64,000 bases of DNA from Asaia bogorensis NBRC 16594 (GTDB lineage: Bacteria; Pseudomonadota; Alphaproteobacteria; Acetobacterales; Acetobacteraceae). The DNA is taken from assembly GCF_001547995.1 (NCBI RefSeq), contig NZ_AP014690.1, forward strand, positions 897,501 to 961,500, given 5' to 3'. Below the pieces are notes generated by a model. The model worked only from the letters and a program-made list of their open reading frames with translations. It did no database searches and was not told the origin of the DNA. Made by a program: the position numbers and the translations under genes. Positions 17,097-25,966 of the stretch are shown piece after piece; within the stretch, counting starts at the first letter, position 1, and the number at the start of each line of letters is the position of its first letter.

Positions 17097-17564
17097 ATGA
17101 TGCAGCATACGATCATGGCGGTATTCGATACCGCCCGTCATGCCCAGATCGCTGTTGATGACCTTCTGGTTTGTGACATTCCATCAGAGACAATCCACCA
17201 ATATCCCCTGCATGCAGGCGATGCCCCTGCCGAGGCCATGCGAACGGGCAACGAGCTTCATCGTCCACCGGGCGTGTGGACGTGGCTGATCAATGATCAT
17301 CCATCCCCGGCTTCGGACAAGGCGCATCAGGTGGCGCTCTATCATGAGAGCCGCGCGCGGAACGAGCCTGTGCTGGTTGCCGTCGCGTCATCTACGCTGA
17401 ACGAAGCCAAGATCAGAAAAATCCTCAACGACCATGCCCCGCTGGATGTAAAGGGCTCGGAAGAAGGACAACATCATGAGACCACGTCGCTTGCGCAGGA
17501 AAGCCAAATGGACCCGTCGTTCCTTGAGCCCACGGCCCCTGTCGAAATGACAGAATACCACTAG
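17097..17564 (+). CDS. Hypothetical protein, ferredoxin-like repeat of stress-protein type
   Basis: A 155-residue soluble protein. The N-terminal block IMAVFDTARHAQIAVDDLL followed by a short strand, and the block PVLVAVASSTLNEAKIRKIL near residue 110, look like the beta-alpha-beta units of general stress protein 17M-like proteins, in which small molecules or membranes are sensed; this is only a shape comparison. The C-terminus is hydrophilic and disordered-looking. GGAG lies 8 bp upstream of ATG 17097; a second ATG follows directly. Function is unknown. A GC-rich hairpin follows the stop. Confidence 0.7.
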   Translation: MMQHTIMAVFDTARHAQIAVDDLLVCDIPSETIHQYPLHAGDAPAEAMRTGNELHRPPGVWTWLINDHPSPASDKAHQVALYHESRARNEPVLVAVASSTLNEAKIRKILNDHAPLDVKGSEEGQHHETTSLAQESQMDPSFLEPTAPVEMTEYH

Positions 17565-17568
17565 GGCC

Positions 17569-17613
17569 TCAAAGCCCTCTCGGTCCGGTCTGATTGCCGG
17601 GCCGGGGAGAGGC
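17569..17613 (+). terminator. GC-rich hairpin after the hypothetical gene
   Basis: The arm CCCTCTC-GGTCCGG pairs with CCGGGCC-ggg-GAGAGG around an 8-nt loop, with one GU pair and a small bulge. It starts a few bases after the stop at 17564. ATTTTT occurs about 10 bp later. It is plausible as a terminator. Confidence 0.5.
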
Positions 17614-17666
17614 TCACCGCATTTTTGCGTAAGGCGGTTCCCATCCCGGCGGGGAGAGGAGTACGC

Positions 17667-17750
17667 ATGCCTTTGCGCATTGTGTTCACGGGCTCATACG
17701 CGCGCACTGTTCGTGAGGCGGATGCGGCCACGGGTCAGACCCAAGCCTGA
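17667..17750 (+). CDS. Possible 27-residue small protein
   Basis: An ATG at 17667 is preceded by AGAGGAG with six bases between, the best ribosome-binding site in this gap. The product starts MPLRIVFTGSYARTVREAD and ends 8 residues later at TGA 17748-17750. There is no signal peptide or membrane segment. It overlaps the inverted repeat described for this region, so the frame may be fortuitous. No family is recognised. Confidence 0.3.
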   Translation: MPLRIVFTGSYARTVREADAATGQTQA

Positions 17751-17885
17751 CGCGGCCGGTTTGATCCGCCGCTGACTCAAACTTTCGTATTCGGCAGGCA
17801 GAATTACCTCGCCTGTTCCGACGCCAGGACCAAGTCTATGCCTTGCGAACGGACCCGACGCATTTGCAGGCGGGTCAGTCTGGCT

Positions 17886-19142
17886 TCAGAGACCAATATC
17901 GCGACGGTAGATCCCGTCATCCCAGTCTATAGCCGAGACGCCCTGATAGGCCCGTACCCGTGCCTCTTCCGGCGTTGCACCTGTGGCGCACACGGTCAGG
18001 ACGCGGCCACCGGAAGCGACGAGCTTACCGTCCTGCATGGCTGTGCCGGCCTGAAACACCTGTACGCCTGGCACAGCATCGGCCCGCTCGATGCCCCGTA
18101 TCACCCCACCTTTGGAAGGGGTGCCCGGATAGCCACGCGCCGCCAGCACGACCGAAATCGAGGCCTCATCTGTGAAATTGATGGCGGCGTCATCAAGGCG
18201 TCCCTCGGCCAAGGCCTTGAGCACGGGCAGCAGATCCGATTGCAGGCGGATCAGCAGGGCCTGTGCCTCGGGGTCGCCGAAACGCACATTATATTCGATC
18301 AGCTTGGGGCCATCCTCGGTCAGCATCAGCCCTGCAAAGATGATCCCCCTGAAGGGCGTCCCACGCCGGACCATCTCGGCCAGCATCGGGCGCACCATGA
18401 TATCGAGCGCCTTTTCCTGCGCGTCGCGATCGAAATTGGGTGGCGGCGACACGGCACCCATGCCTCCGGTATTGGGCCCTGTATCCCCTTCACCAATGCG
18501 CTTGTGGTCGCGCGCGGCACCAATCAGCACAGCCTCACCGTCGGAGCAGAAGGCGAACAGCGAGACTTCCTGCCCGACAAGACATTCCTCGATCACGATG
18601 CTGGCGCCGGCGGCACCGAAACTGCGATCGGTCAGGATATCGATGATGGCGGCCTCGGCCTCTTCGAGCGTCATGGCCACGATCACGCCCTTGCCGGCGG
18701 CCAGACCATCGGCCTTGATGACAATGGGGGACCCACGGCGACGCACGAAGGCGAGGGCAGGTTCTGCTTCCTCAAAACGTTCCCATCGTGCCGTGGGAAT
18801 GCCGGCGGCATCGGCCACATCCTTGGTAAAGCTCTTGCTGCCCTCAAGCGCACTGGCGGCCTGGCTCGGCCCGGCGCAGGCAATGCCAGCTTCAGCGCAG
18901 AGATCGGCGAGACCGGCAACAAGCGGTGCTTCCGGGCCGGGAACGACGAGATCGATTCGCTGTTCACGGGCGAAATTCACGAGGCCCGTCACATCATCGG
19001 CGGCAAGAGGGACCAGCGTACCAAGCGTCTGCATGCCCGGATTTCCCGGTGCAATGAAGAGCGTTTCCAGCTCCGGAGAGCGGGAGAGGCAGGCTGCCAG
19101 AGCATGTTCGCGTCCGCCTGATCCGACAAGTAACACCCGCAT
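17886..19142 (-). CDS. purD: Phosphoribosylamine-glycine ligase
   Basis: A 418-residue ATP-grasp enzyme that joins phosphoribosylamine to glycine in de novo purine synthesis. It starts MRVLLVGSGGREHAL, the GARS N-domain signature, and shows the ATP-grasp segments VIKADGLAAGKGV near residue 140 and the metal-binding EYNVRFGDPEAQ near residue 287. ATG 19142 is selected because AGGAAG lies seven bases upstream and homologues begin here. It is divergent from xseA with only 58 bp between the starts, so the two promoters must overlap. Confidence 0.95.
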   Translation of the reverse strand: MRVLLVGSGGREHALAACLSRSPELETLFIAPGNPGMQTLGTLVPLAADDVTGLVNFAREQRIDLVVPGPEAPLVAGLADLCAEAGIACAGPSQAASALEGSKSFTKDVADAAGIPTARWERFEEAEPALAFVRRRGSPIVIKADGLAAGKGVIVAMTLEEAEAAIIDILTDRSFGAAGASIVIEECLVGQEVSLFAFCSDGEAVLIGAARDHKRIGEGDTGPNTGGMGAVSPPPNFDRDAQEKALDIMVRPMLAEMVRRGTPFRGIIFAGLMLTEDGPKLIEYNVRFGDPEAQALLIRLQSDLLPVLKALAEGRLDDAAINFTDEASISVVLAARGYPGTPSKGGVIRGIERADAVPGVQVFQAGTAMQDGKLVASGGRVLTVCATGATPEEARVRAYQGVSAIDWDDGIYRRDIGL

Positions 19143-19200
19143 TGTCATTCTTCCTGTTCTGACTGGTCGTAGCCCGCGTTCCGTAGCATAGACTGTGCTC

Positions 19201-20652
19201 ATGAGCGAAAACGATCACAGCGCGAGCGGGAATGTCCCCGAATATTCGGTCAGTGAAATTTCCGGCGCCATCAAGCGTACGCTCGAAGGCAGCTTCGGCC
19301 GCGTGCGTGTGCGCGGCGAGATTACCGAACTCAAGCGCTATCCCTCGGGCCATATCTATCTCTCCCTGAAAGACCAGGGAGGCAAGATATCGGGCGTGAT
19401 CTGGCGCGGCTCGGTCTCACGCCTTGGCATGGTGCCCGAGAACGGGGTCGAGGTGATCGCAATCGGCCGCGTTTCGGCTTATGGCGACAGGTCGAGCTAT
19501 CAGCTTGTCATCGACCAGATGAGTTTTGCGGGTGAGGGCGCGCTTCTCGTCAAGATCGAGAAGCTGCGCCAGAAGCTTCTGGCCGAAGGGTTGTTCGACA
19601 GCGAGCGCAAGAAGCCGCTGCCCTTCCTGCCCCGGCTGATCGGGCTCGTGACATCGAGCCGCGGGGCGGTGCTGCACGATATTCTCACCACATTGTCACG
19701 CCGCTTTCCACGCCCGGTTCTGGTCTGGCCCGTGGCCGTGCAGGGTGAGGGCGCTGCGGCCCAGATAGCGGCGGCCATCGAAGGTTTTTCGAGCCCGACC
19801 CTGCCTGAAGCGCTCCGACCCGATCTGATGATCGTGGCGCGCGGTGGCGGTTCGCTAGAGGACCTCATGGCCTTCAATGATGAGTCGGTTCTCCGCGCCG
19901 TGGCGGCCTGTCCCATTCCGCTGATCTCTGCGGTCGGGCACGAAACCGATACCACCCTGATTGATTTCGTGTCGGATCAGCGCGCGCCCACCCCCACGGC
20001 GGCGGCTGAAATGGCCGTTCCGCTTCGTTCGGAGATGGTGGCCGATCTGGCTCATCGCGGCGCACGCCTTGCTGGTGCCCTGTCGCGGCAGCTGCAGATG
20101 GCCCGGGCGCGACATGACCAGATCGTTGCGCGCCTGCCCGATCTGCCGGGATTGCTGGAAACAGCGCGTTTCAGGCTGGACGAGCGCGGACAGCGTCTTG
20201 AGCTTGCCCTGCCGATGGTGGCGTCCAAAGCCCGGCAACGTCTGATGACGCTTGAGGGACGCATGCCCTCAGCCGCTCATTTCATGGGCCAGAAGCAGGC
20301 GCGTCTTGGCCTGGCCAGCGCCGCTCTGGCTTCGGGCATCCGTTATCGCATGCAGCAGGAGCGCGCGTCATTCACCCATGCGCGTCTTGGAACCGAAACG
20401 GTCAGCGCTCGTCTTGGTCTCGATCGGGCGAGATTGTCCGGTATGGTGGGCAGGCTTGAGGCCGTGTCGCCCGAGGCAGTTCTGGCCCGCGGCTACGCAC
20501 TGGTGCAGGATGCACAGGGCAAGCCGGTAACAACGGCTTCCGGGCGGCCACGCGGCGGTGCCATTACGCTTCGTTTTGCAGATGGCACGCGCCAGGGACG
20601 GCTCGACCCTCTGGGAACGCAAAAGAAAGAACAGGGGGATTTAGGACTATGA
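19201..20652 (+). CDS. xseA: Exodeoxyribonuclease VII large subunit
   Basis: A 483-residue nuclease subunit. The N-terminal OB-fold (about residues 10-105; EYSVSEISGAIKRTLEG, then GEITELKRYPSGHIYLSLKD) binds DNA; the catalytic domain carries LVTSSRGAVLHDIL, VARGGGSLEDLMAFNDE and SAVGHETDTTLIDFVSD. A coiled-coil region follows to bind the small XseB subunits. With XseB it degrades single-stranded DNA. No xseB gene is in the window. Its stop overlaps the following lipoprotein start by 4 bp (ATGA), implying translational coupling. Confidence 0.95.
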   Translation: MSENDHSASGNVPEYSVSEISGAIKRTLEGSFGRVRVRGEITELKRYPSGHIYLSLKDQGGKISGVIWRGSVSRLGMVPENGVEVIAIGRVSAYGDRSSYQLVIDQMSFAGEGALLVKIEKLRQKLLAEGLFDSERKKPLPFLPRLIGLVTSSRGAVLHDILTTLSRRFPRPVLVWPVAVQGEGAAAQIAAAIEGFSSPTLPEALRPDLMIVARGGGSLEDLMAFNDESVLRAVAACPIPLISAVGHETDTTLIDFVSDQRAPTPTAAAEMAVPLRSEMVADLAHRGARLAGALSRQLQMARARHDQIVARLPDLPGLLETARFRLDERGQRLELALPMVASKARQRLMTLEGRMPSAAHFMGQKQARLGLASAALASGIRYRMQQERASFTHARLGTETVSARLGLDRARLSGMVGRLEAVSPEAVLARGYALVQDAQGKPVTTASGRPRGGAITLRFADGTRQGRLDPLGTQKKEQGDLGL

Positions 20653-21023
20653 AAACGCGCTTTGCACTCACACTGGCGCATGCCGGTCTGCTTGGGGTTT
20701 CGCTTCTGGCCGGTTGTGCCGACACGCCTGCGCCCCAGCCAGCTCAGGCCCAGACCCAGGCGCGTATTCCGCCGCAGGACTTCGCACCCGGCCTGACCGG
20801 CGAAACACCGCTGCCCGCCAATGAAGCGCAACTGACCAATGATCCTTCGGCCCCGGTCAACACCCCCCTTTGCGGTGCCGTGCAGCAGGAGACCAACCGC
20901 ATGGGCGGGCAGGTCTTTAGCGACGGTCTGGCCTCAGGCAGTACCTGCCCGCAAAATGCCTGCTTCAACCCGTTGACGGGCACGTATATCGCAGCGACCG
21001 GCGCGCCGAGCGTTTGCCGCTGA
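20649..21023 (+). CDS. Small lipoprotein, cotranscribed with xseA
   Basis: A 124-residue lipoprotein with signal peptide ending in lipobox LLAGC (Cys23). The mature region starts with a Pro/Ala/Gln-rich linker and ends in a Cys-containing segment (CGAVQQETNRMGG, SGSTCPQNACFNP, APSVCR), with four cysteines besides the acylated one that could form two disulfides. No catalytic motif is visible. The ATGA overlap with xseA shows it belongs to that operon. I do not recognise the family. Confidence 0.7.
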   Translation: MKTRFALTLAHAGLLGVSLLAGCADTPAPQPAQAQTQARIPPQDFAPGLTGETPLPANEAQLTNDPSAPVNTPLCGAVQQETNRMGGQVFSDGLASGSTCPQNACFNPLTGTYIAATGAPSVCR

Positions 21024-21444
21024 GTTGAGGCGGGTATCTTCCCCGGTCTCCCGACTGGAGGCTGTACTCAGTTGATAATGCGATACGGTCAGGGAGCGAG
21101 CTCCCTTCGTTGAGACGGGGTGGCACTCGCTTGATGCGCGTATAACCCATGGGCGACTGTCGAGCGTGCTCGATTGGTGCACTATTTCGCTCGGTATGGG
21201 GTCGAAGCCGAGGTGAATACAGTTCCGCATGCGCGCCACTGTGGCCGTTGGGCGTCTCAAATTAGATTTATAGCGGAGATCGCGCGGTCACTCCGTGCCT
21301 ATTCCGGCTTCAGGAAACTGCCTCTCTCGGGATGTCTTTTCGCGGCTGCTTGCGATACCGGGCCTCGCCATCCGTTCTCCCAAAAAAAACGGGGCGGTGT
21401 GAGCCGCCCCGTTTTCCTGCGTTCAACAATGAAGTCTGTTGCGG
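21024..21444. other. Intergenic region between the lipoprotein gene and rne
   Basis: This 421-bp gap separates convergent genes. Apart from the strong terminator at 21382-21414 I see no gene; the open frames here lack ribosome-binding sites and recognisable sequence. Confidence 0.5.
21382..21417 (-). terminator. Bidirectional-looking terminator downstream of rne
   Basis: The 10-bp stem AACGGGGCGG (21388-21397) with CCGCCCCGTT (21404-21413) and 6-nt loop is flanked by A8 on the left (T8 for the rne transcript) and TTTT on the right. It is a strong rho-independent terminator for rne and a weaker one for the opposite strand. Confidence 0.9.
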
Positions 21445-24384
21445 TTACCGCTTCCACCAGCCCGTACGGGGCTTGGCGGGTGCAACCTCATCGACATTGA
21501 TGGGCTGCACGACCGGGGCCGCATCATCGGCCTTGGCCTTGCCACGGCGGGCCGAGGTCTTGGCGGGCGCCTTCGCAGCCTGTTCCTCTGCCTTCACCGC
21601 GCTGTCAGTCTCAACGTCGTTCGCAGCTGCCTTGCGCGGCGTGCGGCCACGGCGTGGCTTGGGTGCATCGGCGGTTGCTTCTGCGGGGTCAGCGTCAACA
21701 GCATCACCTTCAGGCAGGGCTGCTGCAGCAAGTGCCTTGCGAGGGCGGCCGCGACGACGGGCTGCGGGCTTGTCCTGATCGGCCTCTGCCACGGCCACAG
21801 GCTCAGCTACGGAAGCTGAATCTGACTCCGCTGGCGCAGTCGGCGCAGGTTCAGCCTGCTCAGCAGCTACGGGACGACGACGCGGACGGCCACGCCCCTT
21901 GCGGGCGCCAGCCTCATCACCCTCGCGAAGGTGGCTTGTAGCCGTTTCGGCGGGTGCTTCTGTCGGAAGGCTGGCGGTCGAGGCAGCGCTTTCTGCCCTT
22001 ACAGATTCCGCGCCATTGTCGGCCACGCTATCTGCCAGAGTGGGCTTCGGCTCGTCATTGCGCGCAGATGGAGCGCCCAGACGGGATTCTGCCTGTTCGA
22101 TCATGTCGAAGATGTCGAACGAGGCGCCACCGAAGGGATCGGCCGGGGTAGGGCCATTCCAGCGGTTTTCCGGCTGGTTGCGACGACGCTCCTCGTTGCC
22201 ACGCTTGGCGCCATTGCGCTCACCGTTGCGATCCGCGTTATCACGCGTCTCAGCCTTGCGGGGCTCTTGGGCGCGGGCTTCGCGCGGCGCTTCGGCCTGG
22301 CCGCGTTCCTCACGGGAGACACGACGCGTGCGCATGCGACGACGGCCGGGAACGATCAGGGCTTCGCTGTCGCCAGCTGCCTGATCGTCGTGCGATGCCG
22401 CAACGTCCTGCTCAGGTGCCGTGCCTTCTTCGTCCTCTGCTTCATCAGAGACATCGGACTCGACTGCCTGCGGCATGTCGCGCGACTCATCCGAGCGTCG
22501 GCCATTGCGACGACGACGGCGACGGCGACGGCGACCGCCATCTTCACGGCTGTTTTCCTCGCGCGGTGCTTCGTCACGGCTTTCTTCGGCCGAAACCGCG
22601 CCCAGATCGGACTCCTCTTCCACAACGATGGAGGCAGGTGCGGCAGGGGGCGCTTCAGACTCATGACGCTCGGGCTGCGGCGCGCGCTGCTCGGCAGGAA
22701 CCTGCGGGCGCAGGCGTTCGATACGCAGATCGGCCGGTGTCAGGCTGTCATCCGGCTGGAACGACACCCGCATGCGGTGGCGCTGTTCGATCTCGCCCAG
22801 CCAGTCGCGCTTGTTGTTGAGGATGTAGAGCGTGATGCCCGACGTAATGTGGACACTGATCTCGGCGGCTTTCTGCTTCAGCCCTTCCTCGTCCAAGGCG
22901 CGCAGCACGTGCAGGGCGGCACTTTCAACGCCGCGCACATGGCCTGTGCCCTGACAATGGGGGCAGGGAACCAGAACGGCTTCCGAGATCGACGGGCGCA
23001 GTCGCTGGCGTGACATTTCCAGCAGGCCGAAATGCGAGATCTGTCCAATCTGGATGCGTGCGCGGTCAGAACGCAGGGCATCCTTCAGGCGCTTCTCGAC
23101 CATCGCATTATGCTTGCGGCTTTCCATGTCGATAAAGTCGATCACGACAAGCCCAGCAAGGTCGCGCAGACGAAGCTGACGGGCAACTTCCTCGGCAGCT
23201 TCGAGGTTCGTGCGGACCGCCGTATCCTCGATATTGCGCTGACCGGTCGAGCGACCGGAGTTCACGTCGATCGAGACGAGGGCTTCGGTCTGGTTGATCA
23301 CCAGATAGCCACCCGATTTCAGCTGGGCCGTGGGCGAGAAGATCGCGTCCAGATGGCCTTCCACATGGTAGCGACCGAACAGGCTCTGGCTCTGGTCGCG
23401 CCAGAGTTTCACCTTGTTGGCGTTATGCGGCATCAGAAGACGCATGAATTCGCGCGCATTCTTCCAGGCCGGCTCACCATCGATGATGATTTCTTCGATG
23501 TCCTTGCTGAACAGATCGCGAATGGCGCGCTTGATCAGATTGGCTTCTTCATAAATCAGCGTCGGGGCGACCGATGACAGCGTATGGTTGCGGATATCGT
23601 CCCAGAGCTGAAGCAGATATTCGCAGTCACGCGTGATTTCGGGCCCCGGACGCTGCGCACCAGCCGTGCGCACGATCATGGCCATGCCGCGCGGCAGGTC
23701 GAGCTCGGCAATGACGTCGCGCAGGCGCTTGCGATCGCTGTCGGATGTGATCTTGCGCGATACGCCGCCGCCGCGCAGGGCATTGGGCATCAGCACGCAA
23801 TAACGTCCCGCCAGAGACACATAGGTGGTCAGAGCCGCACCCTTGTTGCCGCGCTCTTCCTTGACGACCTGAACGAGCAGGATCTGGCGACGGCGAATGA
23901 CTTCCTGGATCTTGTAGTTACGCAGGAAGCGTGCCGTGCGACGGGCGGCTGCACCCTCGTCACCCGTGTCATGCTCACCACCAACGGTCTCGGGGCGGGC
24001 TTCGAAATCGGGCTGCTCTGCAGGCTCGGCCTGTTCCGCATCCGCAGTGGTCTCGGCGCCTTCGTTCTCGGTCTCGACGCGCTCATCGGCGCGGAGATCT
24101 TCGTCCTGAAGGGCGAGAAGCTTTTCGCGGTCGGCAACCGGGATCTGGAAATAATCCGGATGGATTTCGCTGAAGGCAAGGAAGCCGTGACGGTTGCCGC
24201 CGTAATCGACAAAAGCAGCCTGAAGGCTGGGCTCTACGCGAATGACCTTGGCGAGGTAGATGTTGCCCTTGATCTGCTTTTTTGATGATGTTTCGATATC
24301 ATAATCTTCGAGACGATCACCATCCATGACCACAACGCGGGTTTCTTCCGCGTGTGTGGTGTCGATCAGCATACGCTTGTTCAT
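21445..24384 (-). CDS. rne: Ribonuclease E
   Basis: A 979-residue endoribonuclease that initiates mRNA decay and processes rRNA and tRNA. The S1 domain (about residues 35-205) is split by an acidic Glu/Ala-rich insertion of roughly 70 residues, as in other alphaproteobacteria. The catalytic Asp residues lie in VSIDVNSGRST and VVIDFIDM, and the zinc-link motif is CPHCQGTG. From about residue 520 onward the protein is a low-complexity Arg/Glu/Pro/Ala-rich scaffold with Arg-rich RNA-binding blocks. The extreme C-terminus PRTGWWKR carries the GWW motif known in Caulobacter to dock polynucleotide phosphorylase. A long 5' leader precedes it, as expected if it autoregulates. Confidence 0.96.
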   Translation of the reverse strand: MNKRMLIDTTHAEETRVVVMDGDRLEDYDIETSSKKQIKGNIYLAKVIRVEPSLQAAFVDYGGNRHGFLAFSEIHPDYFQIPVADREKLLALQDEDLRADERVETENEGAETTADAEQAEPAEQPDFEARPETVGGEHDTGDEGAAARRTARFLRNYKIQEVIRRRQILLVQVVKEERGNKGAALTTYVSLAGRYCVLMPNALRGGGVSRKITSDSDRKRLRDVIAELDLPRGMAMIVRTAGAQRPGPEITRDCEYLLQLWDDIRNHTLSSVAPTLIYEEANLIKRAIRDLFSKDIEEIIIDGEPAWKNAREFMRLLMPHNANKVKLWRDQSQSLFGRYHVEGHLDAIFSPTAQLKSGGYLVINQTEALVSIDVNSGRSTGQRNIEDTAVRTNLEAAEEVARQLRLRDLAGLVVIDFIDMESRKHNAMVEKRLKDALRSDRARIQIGQISHFGLLEMSRQRLRPSISEAVLVPCPHCQGTGHVRGVESAALHVLRALDEEGLKQKAAEISVHITSGITLYILNNKRDWLGEIEQRHRMRVSFQPDDSLTPADLRIERLRPQVPAEQRAPQPERHESEAPPAAPASIVVEEESDLGAVSAEESRDEAPREENSREDGGRRRRRRRRRNGRRSDESRDMPQAVESDVSDEAEDEEGTAPEQDVAASHDDQAAGDSEALIVPGRRRMRTRRVSREERGQAEAPREARAQEPRKAETRDNADRNGERNGAKRGNEERRRNQPENRWNGPTPADPFGGASFDIFDMIEQAESRLGAPSARNDEPKPTLADSVADNGAESVRAESAASTASLPTEAPAETATSHLREGDEAGARKGRGRPRRRPVAAEQAEPAPTAPAESDSASVAEPVAVAEADQDKPAARRRGRPRKALAAAALPEGDAVDADPAEATADAPKPRRGRTPRKAAANDVETDSAVKAEEQAAKAPAKTSARRGKAKADDAAPVVQPINVDEVAPAKPRTGWWKR

Positions 24385-24903
24385 AAATAAGGAGACTCCG
24401 GTCAGCCCTTGTCACGGCCGGTATCGAACCCTGTGCAGACACAGTGGCGTTTCCGGCGCGCGCGGCAGAATGTCGAGGCGTGGTTTGTGAGAAAGAGCCA
24501 TCAGACCAGCGCTCGCGGAACAGCGTCGGACACAGGTCGATGCCTGCTCCGGTAGTTTTCCACAAAACGAGACTGGCAGATTTCATGCGGCCCCTGCGAG
24601 TTGTCATCTGCGCCCAGGCTTGGAAGACTGACCTCTCTTGTCGTCCCGCGGCTGTGCCTGCGGGAGGGAGGGGGCTCTTGCAAACCATGATGACGCGCGA
24701 AGCATGCCAGAAAACGGGAGCGGCGCGTGGAGAATGCCCCTCTAGACGGGGCTCTGTCCTGGCGCCGGATCGACCGTATCGTGATCCTTCTCCCACAGGA
24801 TGACGGAAAATGCCGTGCTATGCAAGATGGCGGCCATCGCCTTGTTGACACCTTATTTTTTGATCAGAAGATGCGCTGTCATCTCTCTTCACCGGGGCCG
24901 CCT
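24385..24903. other. Divergent regulatory region of rne and amidase genes
   Basis: This 519-bp gap contains the rne 5' leader (leftward) and the amidase promoter (rightward). For the amidase, TTGACA occurs at 24845-24850, followed after 17 bp by a poor -10 (AAGATG). RNase E leaders are known to form hairpins that mediate feedback; I could not assign a specific fold here. An in-frame ATG at 24727 would extend the amidase by 59 residues, but the Tat signal begins at 24904. Confidence 0.45.
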
Positions 24904-25806
24904 ATGCCTGTTTTCGATCCGACCCGCCGCAAGGTGACGCGACTTCTGGGGGGCTCGCTGGCCACAGGTACGCTGCTCGGTGTGCGCGCTGCGCGTGCGG
25001 AAGGCCACCGGGCAGCCCATCACGCAGCGCAGGGGGCGGGCAGCCATCATCTGACGCCGCACGCCAGCGGCAAGGCGCCTGCGCTGGTAGGCAAGGCCGC
25101 ACCACCGCGCCCTGTGATCATGCTCGACCCCGGTCATGGAGGCAAAGACCCAGGGGCGATCGGTGTGAGCGGCACCTATGAGAAACACATTGCCGCGGCC
25201 GCAGCGCAGGAACTCTATCATCAGATTAGAAGTGCCGGACGCTATGATGTCGTGATGACGCGAGCGGACGATCATTTCATTCCGCTCGAGGGGCGCGTGG
25301 ATCTTGCGCACCGCCACAAGGCGCAGCTTTTCATTTCCATGCATGCTGATGCCCTTCATGACCCGGAGGTGAGGGGCGCCAGCGTTTATACGCTTTCCAA
25401 CGGTGCATCAGACGCGCAGACTGCCTCACTCGCCCAGACCGAGAACAGCGCCGACCGGTTTGCTGGCCCGGCGTTTCACGGCATGTCCTCCGAGGTGCAG
25501 GCCATCCTCGCCAGTCTGGTGAACGAGGAGACGAGGCGGGGGTCGGCGCATATGGCCGCCAATGTCGTATCAGCTTTCCAGCCGCGTATCGGCCTGCTGC
25601 GCCATCCCGCGCGCCATGCAGCCTTTGTCGTGCTCAAATCGGCGGATATTCCCTCTGTGCTGGTCGAAATGGGTTTCATGTCCAACCGGCATGACGAGGC
25701 GGCCCTGAGGCAGGGAGGCTATCGCAAGCAGGTGGCGACCGCCATGAGCGCGGCAATCGATCGCTATTTCGCCGGATCTGGCATGAATATTGCGCATTCG
25801 GGCTAG
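24904..25806 (+). CDS. N-acetylmuramoyl-L-alanine amidase, Tat-exported
   Basis: A 300-residue periplasmic zinc amidase (Amidase_3) that cleaves the stem peptide from MurNAc, usually during cell separation. The N-terminus DPTRRKVTRLLGGSLATG is a twin-arginine signal peptide followed by an ARA-type cleavage site. The catalytic domain begins near residue 75 with MLDPGHGGKDPGAIG (zinc His), has zinc or catalytic residues in FISMHADAL, and ends with SVLVEMGFMSNRHDE containing the catalytic Glu. It lacks an AMIN domain. The Tat genes in this same window would export it. The divergent neighbour is rne. Confidence 0.9.
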   Translation: MPVFDPTRRKVTRLLGGSLATGTLLGVRAARAEGHRAAHHAAQGAGSHHLTPHASGKAPALVGKAAPPRPVIMLDPGHGGKDPGAIGVSGTYEKHIAAAAAQELYHQIRSAGRYDVVMTRADDHFIPLEGRVDLAHRHKAQLFISMHADALHDPEVRGASVYTLSNGASDAQTASLAQTENSADRFAGPAFHGMSSEVQAILASLVNEETRRGSAHMAANVVSAFQPRIGLLRHPARHAAFVVLKSADIPSVLVEMGFMSNRHDEAALRQGGYRKQVATAMSAAIDRYFAGSGMNIAHSG

Positions 25807-25861
25807 AAAATGATGCGACTGCGCTAGGCAAGAGCTGGTCTTTTACAGTAGGAAGGGCGTC

Positions 25862-25966
25862 ATGAACATTCTGGCGCCCCTTTCAAGCATAGGATCCCGT
25901 GCAGCAGCACGCGCCGATCTATGCCCGGGCCTCCTTCTTCGTACGCTTCGACTTATCTGCCCCTGA
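25862..25966 (+). CDS. leuL: Putative leucine-rich leader peptide of leuA
   Basis: A 34-codon frame starts at ATG 25862 with AGGAAGGG placed four bases upstream and ends at TGA 25964. Its second half encodes LCPGLLLRTLRLIC, with Leu codons CTC CTT CTT, then CTT and CTT within nine codons. It ends 77 bp before leuA, and its stop codon lies inside the left arm of an 11-bp stem. These are the features of an amino-acid attenuation leader; scarcity of charged tRNA-Leu would stall the ribosome on the Leu run. The role is inferred; conservation in relatives has not been checked. Confidence 0.62.
   Translation: MNILAPLSSIGSRAAARADLCPGLLLRTLRLICP

Larger units (their letters stand above)
17565..17885. 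other. Structured intergenic region between hypothetical gene and purD
   Basis: This 321-bp gap contains the terminator-like hairpin at 17569, a short frame with a good ribosome-binding site at 17667, and a nested inverted repeat in which GGCGGAT and ATCCGCC enclose CGGCC/GGCCG and GTCAG/CTGAC arms (about 17717-17769). The repeat may be a terminator or structured RNA. I considered a 6S RNA and could not support it. Confidence 0.4.

Noticed and set aside
17640-17830. Possible 6S RNA gene before purD
   Set aside because: A TGTTC-like motif and nested stems are present, but I could not build the closing stem and central bubble of 6S RNA.
17838-19121. Open frame opposite purD (427 codons)
   Set aside because: Antisense shadow of purD, no ribosome-binding site, no recognisable sequence.
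21174-21500. Rightward frame across the rne terminator
   Set aside because: It runs through the strong terminator and into antisense rne, with no plausible start signal.
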